DNA of 5,265 nucleotides from Desulfobacterales bacterium (GTDB lineage: Bacteria > Desulfobacterota > Desulfobacteria > Desulfobacterales > C00003060), in NCBI GenBank assembly GCA_030613145.1, contig JAUWMM010000170.1, positions 1-5,265 on the forward strand, given 5' to 3'. The notes beneath the pieces are model-generated. The model worked only from the letters and a program-made list of their open reading frames with translations. It was not told the origin of the DNA and did not search any database. Shown here one piece after another: positions 1 through 4,646 of the stretch; the stretch's first letter is position 1, and the number at the start of each line of letters is the position of its first letter. A program made the position numbers and the translations under genes.

Positions 1-43
1 TTTTTCAGCGGTTTTTGAATAATGTACTCGTGACCGGAAAAGG

Positions 44-121
44 CTAATTAGTTTCCATCCATAAATGGCCCTTTTCCGCAATCTCGGCGTCAAACTGCGG
101 GGTTTCTTGTGCGACGTACAT
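44..121 (-). CDS. Possible 25-residue peptide in the hairpin element
   Basis: An ATG at 119-121 on the minus strand opens a 25-codon frame ending in TAG at 44-46. A strong Shine-Dalgarno GGAGG (129-133) sits 7 bases upstream, a textbook arrangement. The peptide begins MYVAQETPQFDAEIAEKG and is acidic with no membrane segment. The ribosome-binding site and start lie at or next to the apical loop of the long hairpin, so translation could depend on the fold. The frame runs through the left terminal repeat, and its stop uses bases of the CTAA flank. It lies in the same direction as jag and downstream of it. I recognise no family. The frame may be a by-product of a palindromic repeat, so this is a tentative call. 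Confidence 0.27.
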   Translation of the reverse strand: MYVAQETPQFDAEIAEKGHLWMETN

Positions 122-238
122 CGGTACGCCTCCGCGCAACCCCTTGTTTTCCTTGACCTTGCAGAAAATTGCTCATTTCTGAATTGGAAACTTTCGCTTG
201 TGCCCATTGAGTTTTTACGATTCGTGGATGGGCACTAA
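48..238. mobile_element. MITE-like hairpin element with terminal inverted repeats
   Basis: The ends are inverted repeats: 48-68 matches the reverse complement of 218-238 at 16 of 21 positions without gaps. CTAA flanks both sides (44-47 and 239-242), as a 4-base target duplication would. Inside is a nested long hairpin with paired segments 50-57/185-192 (8 bp), 63-67/174-178 (5 bp), 72-81/159-168 (10 bp with one mismatch), 89-93/153-157 (5 bp), 99-104/138-143 (6 bp) and 116-119/124-127 (4 bp). A second pair, 200-207/228-235, is a perfect 8-bp inverted repeat. The one mismatch in the 10-bp stem is a G-U wobble in the minus-strand RNA, which fits a structure made when transcription continues out of jag, 83 bases away. 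No transposase is encoded. It could be a MITE, a REP/BIME-like repeat or a structured RNA; only one copy lies in the window, so mobility is inferred. Confidence 0.6.
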
Positions 239-321
239 CTAACGGAATTTCTACAACCTGTTGATCTATAGCCCTTTATTCGCATGGCTGCGGGTTCAGG
301 AAAGGAACGGGGCCAAAGAAA

Positions 322-1068
322 CTATCTGTGCTTCTTCCGCGGCAGGATAACCAGCTCTCTGAACAATCCGTTACCCTTGCTCTGGGTTCTCACTGAGGTA
401 TTATTTTTCAATGCAATATGCACAATTCTTCGGTCATAGGCACTCATCGGGCTGATGGTGGCCGGCTTGCCGGAATGTTTAACCTTTTCCCCCAGACGCA
501 GAGCGTACTGGGTCAGTGAAGCCTTTCGTCTGTCCCGATATCCTTCTACATCAAAAGAAATACCAACCCTTGTGGGCTTCTTTTTCCTTACAATCCTACG
601 AACTACGTATTGAAGAGCATCCAACGTCCTGCCATGCCTCCCGATAAGGACAGCCGGGTTGCTCGCCTCTATCCTAAGCCTTATATTTTGAGGATATTTG
701 GCGACAGTAACGGTAGAGTCCTCTATGATATAAGAAAGTATGTGTTCCAAAGCGTTTTTGGCTATCTCGGCAACCTCTTCCGTTTCATCCCCCGTGTCAG
801 GCTTCTTCTCGTCGATTTTGGCTATCTCGGCAACCTCTTCCGTCTCATCCCCCGTGTCAGGCTTCTTCTCGTCGATTTTGGCTTCCAGGGCTTCCCGAAG
901 GTTCACCCTTATTTGTGCCTTCCTGGCTCCCACCAGTCCAAATATTCCTGTTGAACCATAAGAAAGCACTTCGATTTCAAGTTGCTCCTCTGTGACGTGT
1001 AGTTCCTCGCATGCCTTCTTCACAGCCGCTTCTTTGGTTTTTCCCTCGAATTCATGGTTAGCCAACAT
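322..1068 (-). CDS. jag: Jag/KhpB family RNA-binding protein (Jag-N, KH, R3H)
   Basis: A cytoplasmic RNA-binding protein of 248 residues. The Jag-N domain covers about residues 1-55, including the segment around SYGSTGIFGLVGARKAQIRV. A charged linker spans 56-104. A type II KH domain covers about 105-175, with its GxxG loop as GRHG at 143-146. The R3H domain covers about 176-245, with the R-x3-H signature at R213 and H217 inside YDRRIVHIAL. In Gram-positive bacteria the family (Jag, KhpB, EloR) acts with KhpA in RNA binding and control of cell elongation; its role in proteobacteria is less clear. The start ATG has a GGAGG about ten bases upstream and lies 19 bases after the yidC stop, so the two are probably co-transcribed. 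The linker carries an exact 20-residue tandem duplication (residues 63-82 and 83-102). Confidence 0.95.
   Translation of the reverse strand: MLANHEFEGKTKEAAVKKACEELHVTEEQLEIEVLSYGSTGIFGLVGARKAQIRVNLREALEAKIDEKKPDTGDETEEVAEIAKIDEKKPDTGDETEEVAEIAKNALEHILSYIIEDSTVTVAKYPQNIRLRIEASNPAVLIGRHGRTLDALQYVVRRIVRKKKPTRVGISFDVEGYRDRRKASLTQYALRLGEKVKHSGKPATISPMSAYDRRIVHIALKNNTSVRTQSKGNGLFRELVILPRKKHR
758..877. repeat. 60-bp tandem duplication within jag
   Basis: Two adjacent 60-base copies, 758-817 and 818-877, differ at a single base (782 T, 842 C). With flanking matches the identity at a 60-base offset runs over 754-821 against 814-881. The unit is 20 codons, so the frame is kept and the linker holds AKIDEKKPDTGDETEEVAEI twice. 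The one difference is synonymous (GAA against GAG for Glu). The near identity points to a recent duplication by slippage or unequal recombination, in a flexible acidic/lysine-rich linker where length change is likely tolerated. Confidence 0.97.
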
Positions 1069-1087
1069 GGGATAAATACCTCCGTCA

Positions 1088-2752
1088 TTAAGCTGTTTTC
1101 TTGGTAACGTAATACTGCTGACCCATTGAAAGAATGTTGTTTACCAGCCAGTATAAGACAAGCCCCGAGGGAAAGTTTATGAATATGAACGTGAAAAAAA
1201 TTGGCATGAACATCATCATCTTGGCCTGTGTGGGGTCCCCTGGTGGCGGGGACATCTTCTGCTGCAAAAACATTGATGCACCCATGATAATCGTCAACAC
1301 GGGTATCCCGTAAGGTGCTGTCATCATCGGTATTGTGAAGTCAAAGCTAAATAACCGGTCGGGTGCTGATAGATCATCAATCCACAAGAAAAACGGAGCA
1401 TGTCTCAATTCAATGGCCTGGTATAACATCTTGTAAAACGCAAAAAATACGGGTATCTGAAAAATCATCGGCAGACAGCCGCCCAAGGGGTTCACCTTGT
1501 ATAGCTTGTAAAGGTTCATGATTTCCTGGTTCATCATCTTCTTGTCGTTTTTGTACTTGGCTCGGAGTTCCGCCATCTTGGGCTGCAACTTCTTCATCTG
1601 GCTCATAGACTGATAGCTCTTGTTGCTCAGCGGCCAGAAGAGCAGCTTGACAATGATCGTAATGATGATGATGACAACGCCATAGTTGGGAAGGTACCGA
1701 TGCAAAAAGTTCATAACATGTAACAACGGCTTTGCAATGATATCAAAAAACCCGAAGTCGACGATTTTTGCAAGGTCTGCCCCCACCGAACCAAGACTTT
1801 CCAGACTCTTGGGCCCGAAATAGACCCTATACTGATAGGTCCGCTCCGTTCCGGGTGGTACGGGCCCTGAGGGGTCTATATAGGTCGCTTCAAGGACCTG
1901 TGTGGATGTTATTCCAAGACCGACGCTCGCCTCCCGGGCCTTTTGTGGTATTACGGCTGATACAAAATACTGGTCCTCATAAGCCATCCACCCTATGCGG
2001 CCCACATATTTGTCTTGCTTGGCGATTTTCTTTATCTTGATCTCTTTAAGCTCTCCATTGATCAAAGCCGCAGGACCAGAAAAGACATACCTTGATTCCT
2101 CGGCCCCATTTAGACTGTTTCTCAAGGAAATAGTCAAATTGTTATCTATTGTCTCGGACGAAAAATTTCGAACCTTAATTCCCAGACCAATCTCATAAGC
2201 ATCCGGCAAAAAGGTGTAGGTCTTGACGATCGTAATTCCCTCCGGAGATGTCCACGTAAAGATCAGTCGTTTGTTCCTCTCGGTGACAGCCATTAAATCG
2301 CTTCCGGCGGATGCATCAAAAACCGCTCCCTTTAAACCACCTACTCTTTCCCCTAGAAAAGATACGCCTAAGGTATATGCAGGCTCATCCGACAATACAA
2401 CAAGCTCCTTCATGGGGGCGTCAGTCCCCATGCTTTCCTTGTAGTTTTTCAGCTTGAAAGTCTTGAGTACCCCACCATTTTCCGAAAATTTCGCCACATA
2501 AAGGGATGTTGAAACAGTAATCGTTCTCCCTTGTCGCACAGGACTTGGAACGCCGACTTCTTCTTGTAATGGCTTTTCATCCAAGACCCTGACATCTTCA
2601 TCCATTGCAAGGGGCTGCTTGTTCGCCTCTTGTGCTTTCGGGACAGGCTCATTGTTTTCCTGCGGAGCCTCTTTCACAAAGACCACCTGGTACAAGAAGA
2701 ATATCCCAAATGATAAAATTATTGCCACAAACATCCTCAATTCCATTGACAT
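1088..2752 (-). CDS. yidC: Membrane protein insertase YidC
   Basis: YidC/Oxa1/Alb3 insertase of the inner membrane. It inserts and folds membrane proteins alone or with SecYEG. I chose the ATG at 2750-2752 (MSMELRMF), 9 bases after AAGGAG (2762-2767), giving 554 residues, close to the 548 of E. coli YidC. A TTG 11 codons upstream has no such site. TM1 is about residues 7-26, followed by a periplasmic P1 domain to about 330. The insertase core follows: TM2 about 357-375, the cytoplasmic coiled hairpin 376-420 (SMSQMKKLQPKM), TM3 about 423-443 (NPLGGCLPMIFQIPVFFAFY), TM4 about 480-497, and two last segments about 512-526 and 528-544. The groove arginine (R366 in E. coli) is a lysine, K369, in IIVKLLFWPL; the charge is kept, as in other deltaproteobacterial YidC proteins known to me. 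The P1 domain and TM1 mark it as the Gram-negative form. Confidence 0.97.
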   Translation of the reverse strand: MSMELRMFVAIILSFGIFFLYQVVFVKEAPQENNEPVPKAQEANKQPLAMDEDVRVLDEKPLQEEVGVPSPVRQGRTITVSTSLYVAKFSENGGVLKTFKLKNYKESMGTDAPMKELVVLSDEPAYTLGVSFLGERVGGLKGAVFDASAGSDLMAVTERNKRLIFTWTSPEGITIVKTYTFLPDAYEIGLGIKVRNFSSETIDNNLTISLRNSLNGAEESRYVFSGPAALINGELKEIKIKKIAKQDKYVGRIGWMAYEDQYFVSAVIPQKAREASVGLGITSTQVLEATYIDPSGPVPPGTERTYQYRVYFGPKSLESLGSVGADLAKIVDFGFFDIIAKPLLHVMNFLHRYLPNYGVVIIIITIIVKLLFWPLSNKSYQSMSQMKKLQPKMAELRAKYKNDKKMMNQEIMNLYKLYKVNPLGGCLPMIFQIPVFFAFYKMLYQAIELRHAPFFLWIDDLSAPDRLFSFDFTIPMMTAPYGIPVLTIIMGASMFLQQKMSPPPGDPTQAKMMMFMPIFFTFIFINFPSGLVLYWLVNNILSMGQQYYVTKKTA

Positions 2753-2783
2753 GGATCGGTTCTCCTTGGATGAAATAGGGCCC

Positions 2784-2823
2784 AAAAAAAGGCCCGAGCC
2801 GTGCGCCTAAAGCCTCTTTTTTT
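2784..2823 (-). terminator. Possible terminator/attenuator before yidC
   Basis: Between yidD and yidC the minus strand can form a stem of 2812-2821 with 2784-2793 (GGC paired to GCC, one G-U, then a run of A-U pairs) around an 18-base loop, ending in seven Us (2784-2790). The arrangement is symmetric: on the plus strand the run of Ts is at 2817-2823. Next to it, GGGCC/GGCCC arms (2778-2783 and 2791-2795) around the A/T run offer an alternative hairpin. The GC part of the main stem is short, so termination may be only partial, letting yidC be read at a lower or regulated level. The site ends 31 bases before the yidC start. Confidence 0.38.
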
Positions 2824-2863
2824 GTTGTAAGAGTTTAGCTTTTTGAAAAAGGCCGGATTTTGC

Positions 2864-2944
2864 TCACTCCTGCAAGCCATTTTGGGATTCATGAATCTTT
2901 TTCCAAAATTGCTCAATATCGTTCGCAAAACGGGTCTTTTTCAT
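2864..2944 (-). CDS. Possible 26-residue small ORF between yidD and yidC
   Basis: An ATG at 2942-2944 opens 26 codons ending in TGA at 2864-2866. The peptide starts MKKTRFANDIEQFWKKIHES, is charged and could be helical, and has no membrane segment. It starts 23 bases after the yidD stop in the same direction. An AAAGG lies about 15 bases upstream, which is too far for a strong ribosome-binding site. I recognise no family. It may be a real small gene, a leader peptide for yidC, or chance. Confidence 0.18.
   Translation of the reverse strand: MKKTRFANDIEQFWKKIHESQNGLQE
2886..2897. repeat. Perfect 12-bp palindrome in the yidD-yidC gap
   Basis: GATTCATGAATC reads the same on both strands. It lies 134-145 bases upstream of the yidC start, a place where an operator could sit, although I see no clear promoter next to it. 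A second inverted repeat, CTTTTT-G-AAAAAG, lies at 2839-2851. Either may be chance in this A/T-rich gap. No regulator is named because I cannot match the site to a known one. Confidence 0.35.
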
Positions 2945-2967
2945 ACACGTAAAGTGTTACCTTTTGT

Positions 2968-3177
2968 TTATGGAACAGGATCAACACCGCCCGCGTGAAA
3001 GGGATGGCACCGTAGAATCCTTCTCAGAGCCATCCAGGACCCCCTCAATGCACCATAACGCTTTACGGCACAGAATGCATACTCCGAGCAGGTTGGGACA
3101 AAGCGACATGCCGGTGTGAAGAGTGGTGAAAGGATGTATTGATAGGCTCTAATGAGTGCCAGCAGAAACGGCCTCAT
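2968..3177 (-). CDS. yidD: Membrane protein insertion efficiency factor YidD
   Basis: A 69-residue YidD (DUF37) protein, a small inner-membrane-associated factor that helps YidC-dependent insertion. The family signature is clear: an N-terminal amphipathic helix (residues 1-18, [18 protein letters not shown]), then [19 protein letters not shown] and [10 protein letters not shown], and the C-terminal GGVDPVP. Conserved cysteines are C24, C30 and C57, with an extra C36. The ATG at 3175-3177 lies inside the end of rnpA, an overlap of 29 bases in another frame, which suggests translational coupling. AAGGGA about 11 bases upstream of the ATG is a moderate ribosome-binding site. Length is typical (about 70-85). 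Confidence 0.96.
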   Translation of the reverse strand: MRPFLLALIRAYQYILSPLFTPACRFVPTCSEYAFCAVKRYGALRGSWMALRRILRCHPFHAGGVDPVP

Positions 3178-3529
3178 GCTTACAGTCCCTTAATATATCG
3201 AGAACCATAGCTTCCAGCGCCCCCCTTATCTGCCGAGAGGACAGATTAGAAGTCCCGCTTTTTGCTATGACATTCACATCATAGCTGTCACTAAACAAAG
3301 CCTTGTGCAGACGAAAATACTCTCGCACCAACCGCTTGACACGATTGCGAATCACAGCATGCCCAACTCTCTTGCTTACCGTAACCCCTAAGCGCATTTT
3401 TCCCAGACCATTTTGGGAGTATAGTATAACAAAATAGTCTCCCTCAATCCTGCTGCCATCCCCGGACAATTTTTCAAAATCCGCTCGCCTCAATAGGCGT
3501 TCCGACTTTGTTAAGGAAAATGTTCCCAA
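3149..3529 (-). CDS. rnpA: Ribonuclease P protein component
   Basis: The 126-residue protein subunit of RNase P, which binds the catalytic RNA and the 5' leader of pre-tRNA to support 5' maturation. The N-terminal region ([16 protein letters not shown], 6-21) and the family signature [13 protein letters not shown] (R61-R73, the RNR motif) are both present, followed by SYDVNVIAK, the usual central strand. The only start that keeps the whole N-terminus is TTG at 3527-3529: an in-frame TAG lies two codons upstream, and no ATG precedes residue 45. The ribosome-binding site is weak (AAAGG about 12 bases upstream). The start follows the rpmH stop by 15 bases, and the end overlaps yidD. A TTG start with a poor site fits the low protein level needed compared with L34. 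Confidence 0.95.
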   Translation of the reverse strand: MGTFSLTKSERLLRRADFEKLSGDGSRIEGDYFVILYSQNGLGKMRLGVTVSKRVGHAVIRNRVKRLVREYFRLHKALFSDSYDVNVIAKSGTSNLSSRQIRGALEAMVLDILRDCKHEAVSAGTH

Positions 3530-3544
3530 GGTCTACATAAGCCT

Positions 3545-3679
3545 TTACACGCTCAAGCTCTTCCTCCCTTTTGCACGACGGCGCTTTATGATCTTTCTCC
3601 CATTCTTTGTGGACATCCTTGACAGGAACCCGTGGTCTCTACGGCGCTTAATTCTGCTCGGCTGATAAGTTCGTTTCAT
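3545..3679 (-). CDS. rpmH: 50S ribosomal protein L34
   Basis: A 44-residue, very basic protein of the large ribosomal subunit. It starts [20 protein letters not shown] and continues with [20 protein letters not shown], the conserved L34 pattern over almost its full length; the usual length is 44-47. The ATG at 3677-3679 has an AAGG 9 bases upstream. It is the first gene of the rpmH-rnpA-yidD-yidC-jag cluster and has its own strong promoter about 75 bases upstream. In many bacteria dnaA and the replication origin lie just upstream of rpmH; here that place is taken by a methylmalonyl-CoA epimerase gene, and I see no DnaA-box cluster. Confidence 0.97.
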   Translation of the reverse strand: MKRTYQPSRIKRRRDHGFLSRMSTKNGRKIIKRRRAKGRKSLSV

Positions 3680-3721
3680 GATCTATTACCTTCTTGCTGT
3701 ACTAAATTGAAATCGCTTTCT

Positions 3722-3734
3722 ACCGGAATCCGGT
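3722..3734. repeat. ACCGGA-A-TCCGGT inverted repeat in the rpmH leader
   Basis: Two perfect 6-base arms around one central base lie between the rpmH promoter and the rpmH start, about 15-27 bases downstream of the expected transcription start. The position suits an operator or a short leader hairpin acting on L34 synthesis, but the loop is too small for a stable RNA hairpin unless inner pairs open. The role is unknown. Confidence 0.45.
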
Positions 3735-3755
3735 GATCAAAATTCGAAAATTTTA

Positions 3756-3785
3756 ATTATAATTTCATTTTTTCTATCATGTCAA
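3756..3785 (-). promoter_or_regulatory. Sigma70-type promoter for rpmH cluster
   Basis: On the minus strand a perfect -35 TTGACA (3780-3785) and a perfect -10 TATAAT (3756-3761) are 18 bases apart, with A/T-rich sequence between and downstream. Transcription would start near 3749, about 70 bases before the rpmH ATG. The -35 box contains the TGA stop codon (3782-3784) of the epimerase gene, so the two genes are packed without a gap. I see no terminator between them, so read-through from the epimerase gene is also possible. Confidence 0.85.
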
Positions 3786-4198
3786 CCCTTTTGCGTCGTT
3801 GTTTTATTACACACGAGCTCAGTCAATACACCATAGGAGCTTTTTGGGTGCACGAACGCAACCTCTTTCCCATGAGCACCCATTCGGGGCGCCTCGTCAA
3901 CCAGCTTCACCCCTTGATCCTTTAATTCCTCAAGCGCCGAAGAGACATCCTCAACCTCATAAGCAATGTGGTGAACACCTTCACCTCGCTTGGCTATAAA
4001 TTTTGCTATCACGCCATCTTCTGTAGTAGATTGAATCAGTTCCAGATTCACATTCCCCACCGGGATAAACGCGATTCTCATCCCCTCCAAGGACTCTTCA
4101 TGTCTAACCTTGAGACCAAGCGCCTTTGTATAAAAGTTTTTAGCCGACTCAAGGTCGCTTACTGCTATCCCAATGTGTTCTATCTTTTTGGTCTCCAT
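3782..4198 (-). CDS. mce: Methylmalonyl-CoA epimerase
   Basis: A 138-residue vicinal-oxygen-chelate (glyoxalase fold) protein. It interconverts (R)- and (S)-methylmalonyl-CoA in the propionate/methylmalonyl pathway, using a divalent metal. Two VOC repeats are seen: KIEHIGIAVSDLESAKNFY (5-23) and GEGVHHIAYEVEDVSSALEE (72-91). Likely metal ligands are H8, E53 (in NLELIQ; a Gln in the P. shermanii enzyme), H77 and E127 (LTELV). The region GAHGKEVAFVHPKSSYGVL (107-125) is typical of the epimerase and not of lactoylglutathione lyase. I chose the ATG at 4196-4198, preceded by AGGGG at 5 bases, over a TTG 13 codons upstream. It is separate from the usual mutase genes here. The pathway is common in propionate-using or propionate-forming deltaproteobacteria. 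Confidence 0.92.
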   Translation of the reverse strand: METKKIEHIGIAVSDLESAKNFYTKALGLKVRHEESLEGMRIAFIPVGNVNLELIQSTTEDGVIAKFIAKRGEGVHHIAYEVEDVSSALEELKDQGVKLVDEAPRMGAHGKEVAFVHPKSSYGVLTELVCNKTTTQKG

Positions 4199-4223
4199 AG
4201 AATCCCCTTTCAACCGGACCCCC

Positions 4224-4252
4224 TTGACAAAACTCAAAAGTGATAATATTTT
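4224..4252 (+). promoter_or_regulatory. Possible promoter for the zinc-ribbon gene
   Basis: In the divergent gap between the epimerase gene and the plus-strand small gene there is a perfect TTGACA (4224-4229), and 17 bases on a TATTTT (4247-4252) in an A/T-rich stretch. This would give a leader of about 73 bases for the gene at 4332, with a small hairpin CGGC-TTC-GCCG at 4291-4301. On the minus strand TATTAT (4243-4248) could be the -10 of the epimerase gene, but no good -35 accompanies it. The two promoters would overlap. Confidence 0.38.
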
Positions 4253-4331
4253 TAAACCTATAAAAAACCGCTACACGATTTCATATATTCCGGCTTCGCC
4301 GCCTAAAAGGGGCTAAAGCAACAATACTATC

Positions 4332-4580
4332 ATGCAAAACAGATTCATCTATAGCAGGGACTTTTTTCCTTCAACGGATTCCGCCGGGGAAGAAACGTTT
4401 AAGGAATTTGATGCTACCGAACTCTATTGTCCTCAATGCAAACGTGCTGTTCCGGTGCGCAAGCGCCTTCTTCTGGTCCTCCCTCAAGGGGAAAAATATG
4501 AATATCTTTGCGCCCTTTGTTCCACATCAGTTGGGACCAAGCTGGTACGCCAGGCTGATCAGGGGCACATCCTTGTTTGA
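4332..4580 (+). CDS. Small four-cysteine zinc-ribbon protein, function unknown
   Basis: An 82-residue cytoplasmic protein without signal or membrane segment. Two CxxC pairs, CPQC (C33, C36) and CALC (C60, C63), spaced 23 residues apart, form a probable zinc ribbon. Between them is a basic/hydrophobic stretch, RAVPVRKRLLLVLPQGEKYE, that would give the central beta hairpin. The N-terminal 30 residues are acidic and probably unstructured. I recognise the style but no named family; nucleic-acid or protein binding is possible but not shown. An in-frame TAA lies 15 bases upstream of the ATG, so this is the first possible start; its ribosome-binding site is poor (AAAAGGGG is over 20 bases away). It is the only gene on the plus strand, divergent from the epimerase gene and convergent with the thymidylate synthase gene. 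Confidence 0.72.
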   Translation: MQNRFIYSRDFFPSTDSAGEETFKEFDATELYCPQCKRAVPVRKRLLLVLPQGEKYEYLCALCSTSVGTKLVRQADQGHILV

Positions 4581-4597
4581 GTTTCCTTTGACCGCCG

Positions 4598-4614
4598 CGG
4601 ATTCCCACAATCCG
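4598..4614. repeat. Short inverted repeat in the convergent gap
   Basis: CGGATT and AATCCG, perfect 6-base arms around a 5-base loop, lie between the two convergent stop codons (4580 and 4647). The position suits a shared terminator, but no T run follows on either strand, so it is at best a weak one. The 66-base gap holds nothing else I can name. Confidence 0.3.
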
Positions 4615-4646
4615 ATAAAGCCTCCATCCTACAACCCGGGCTTCAC

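Larger units (their letters stand above)
1..321. other. Gap after jag with no recognisable large gene
   Basis: This stretch runs from the left edge to the end of jag. It holds the hairpin element at 48-238 and little else that I can name. In bases 1-47 one plus frame is open from the edge to a TAA at 45-47, and one minus frame is open towards the edge; either could be the end of a neighbouring gene, but 15 codons are too few to judge. Bases 243-321 show no promoter, terminator or gene. The N-terminus of MnmE, the usual next gene after jag, is not encoded on the minus strand here. Confidence 0.6.

Noticed and set aside
610..961. Plus-strand frames inside jag with repeated peptides
   Set aside because: The repeats are only the complement of the 60-bp duplication in jag; the minus frame carries all Jag domain signatures.
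2065..2065. Lysine K369 in place of the YidC groove arginine as a defect
   Set aside because: The positive charge is kept, and lysine at this place is a normal variant in YidC proteins of this type.
2753..2785. Longer YidC N-terminus from a TTG at 2785
   Set aside because: The extra 11 residues (MGPISSKENRS) lie over the Shine-Dalgarno AAGGAG at 2762-2767, which is well placed for the ATG at 2752; YidC normally starts a few residues before TM1.
2737..2928. 63-codon minus frame across the yidC start
   Set aside because: It overlaps yidC out of frame and the possible terminator, and has no ribosome-binding site or protein-like pattern.
4199..4237. Longer epimerase N-terminus from a TTG at 4237
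   Set aside because: The ATG at 4198 has AGGGG at a suitable distance and gives the usual start a few residues before the first VOC strand.
3686..4331. Replication origin near rpmH
   Set aside because: dnaA and a DnaA-box cluster are absent upstream of rpmH; the A/T-rich stretch at 3740-3780 is explained by the promoter.
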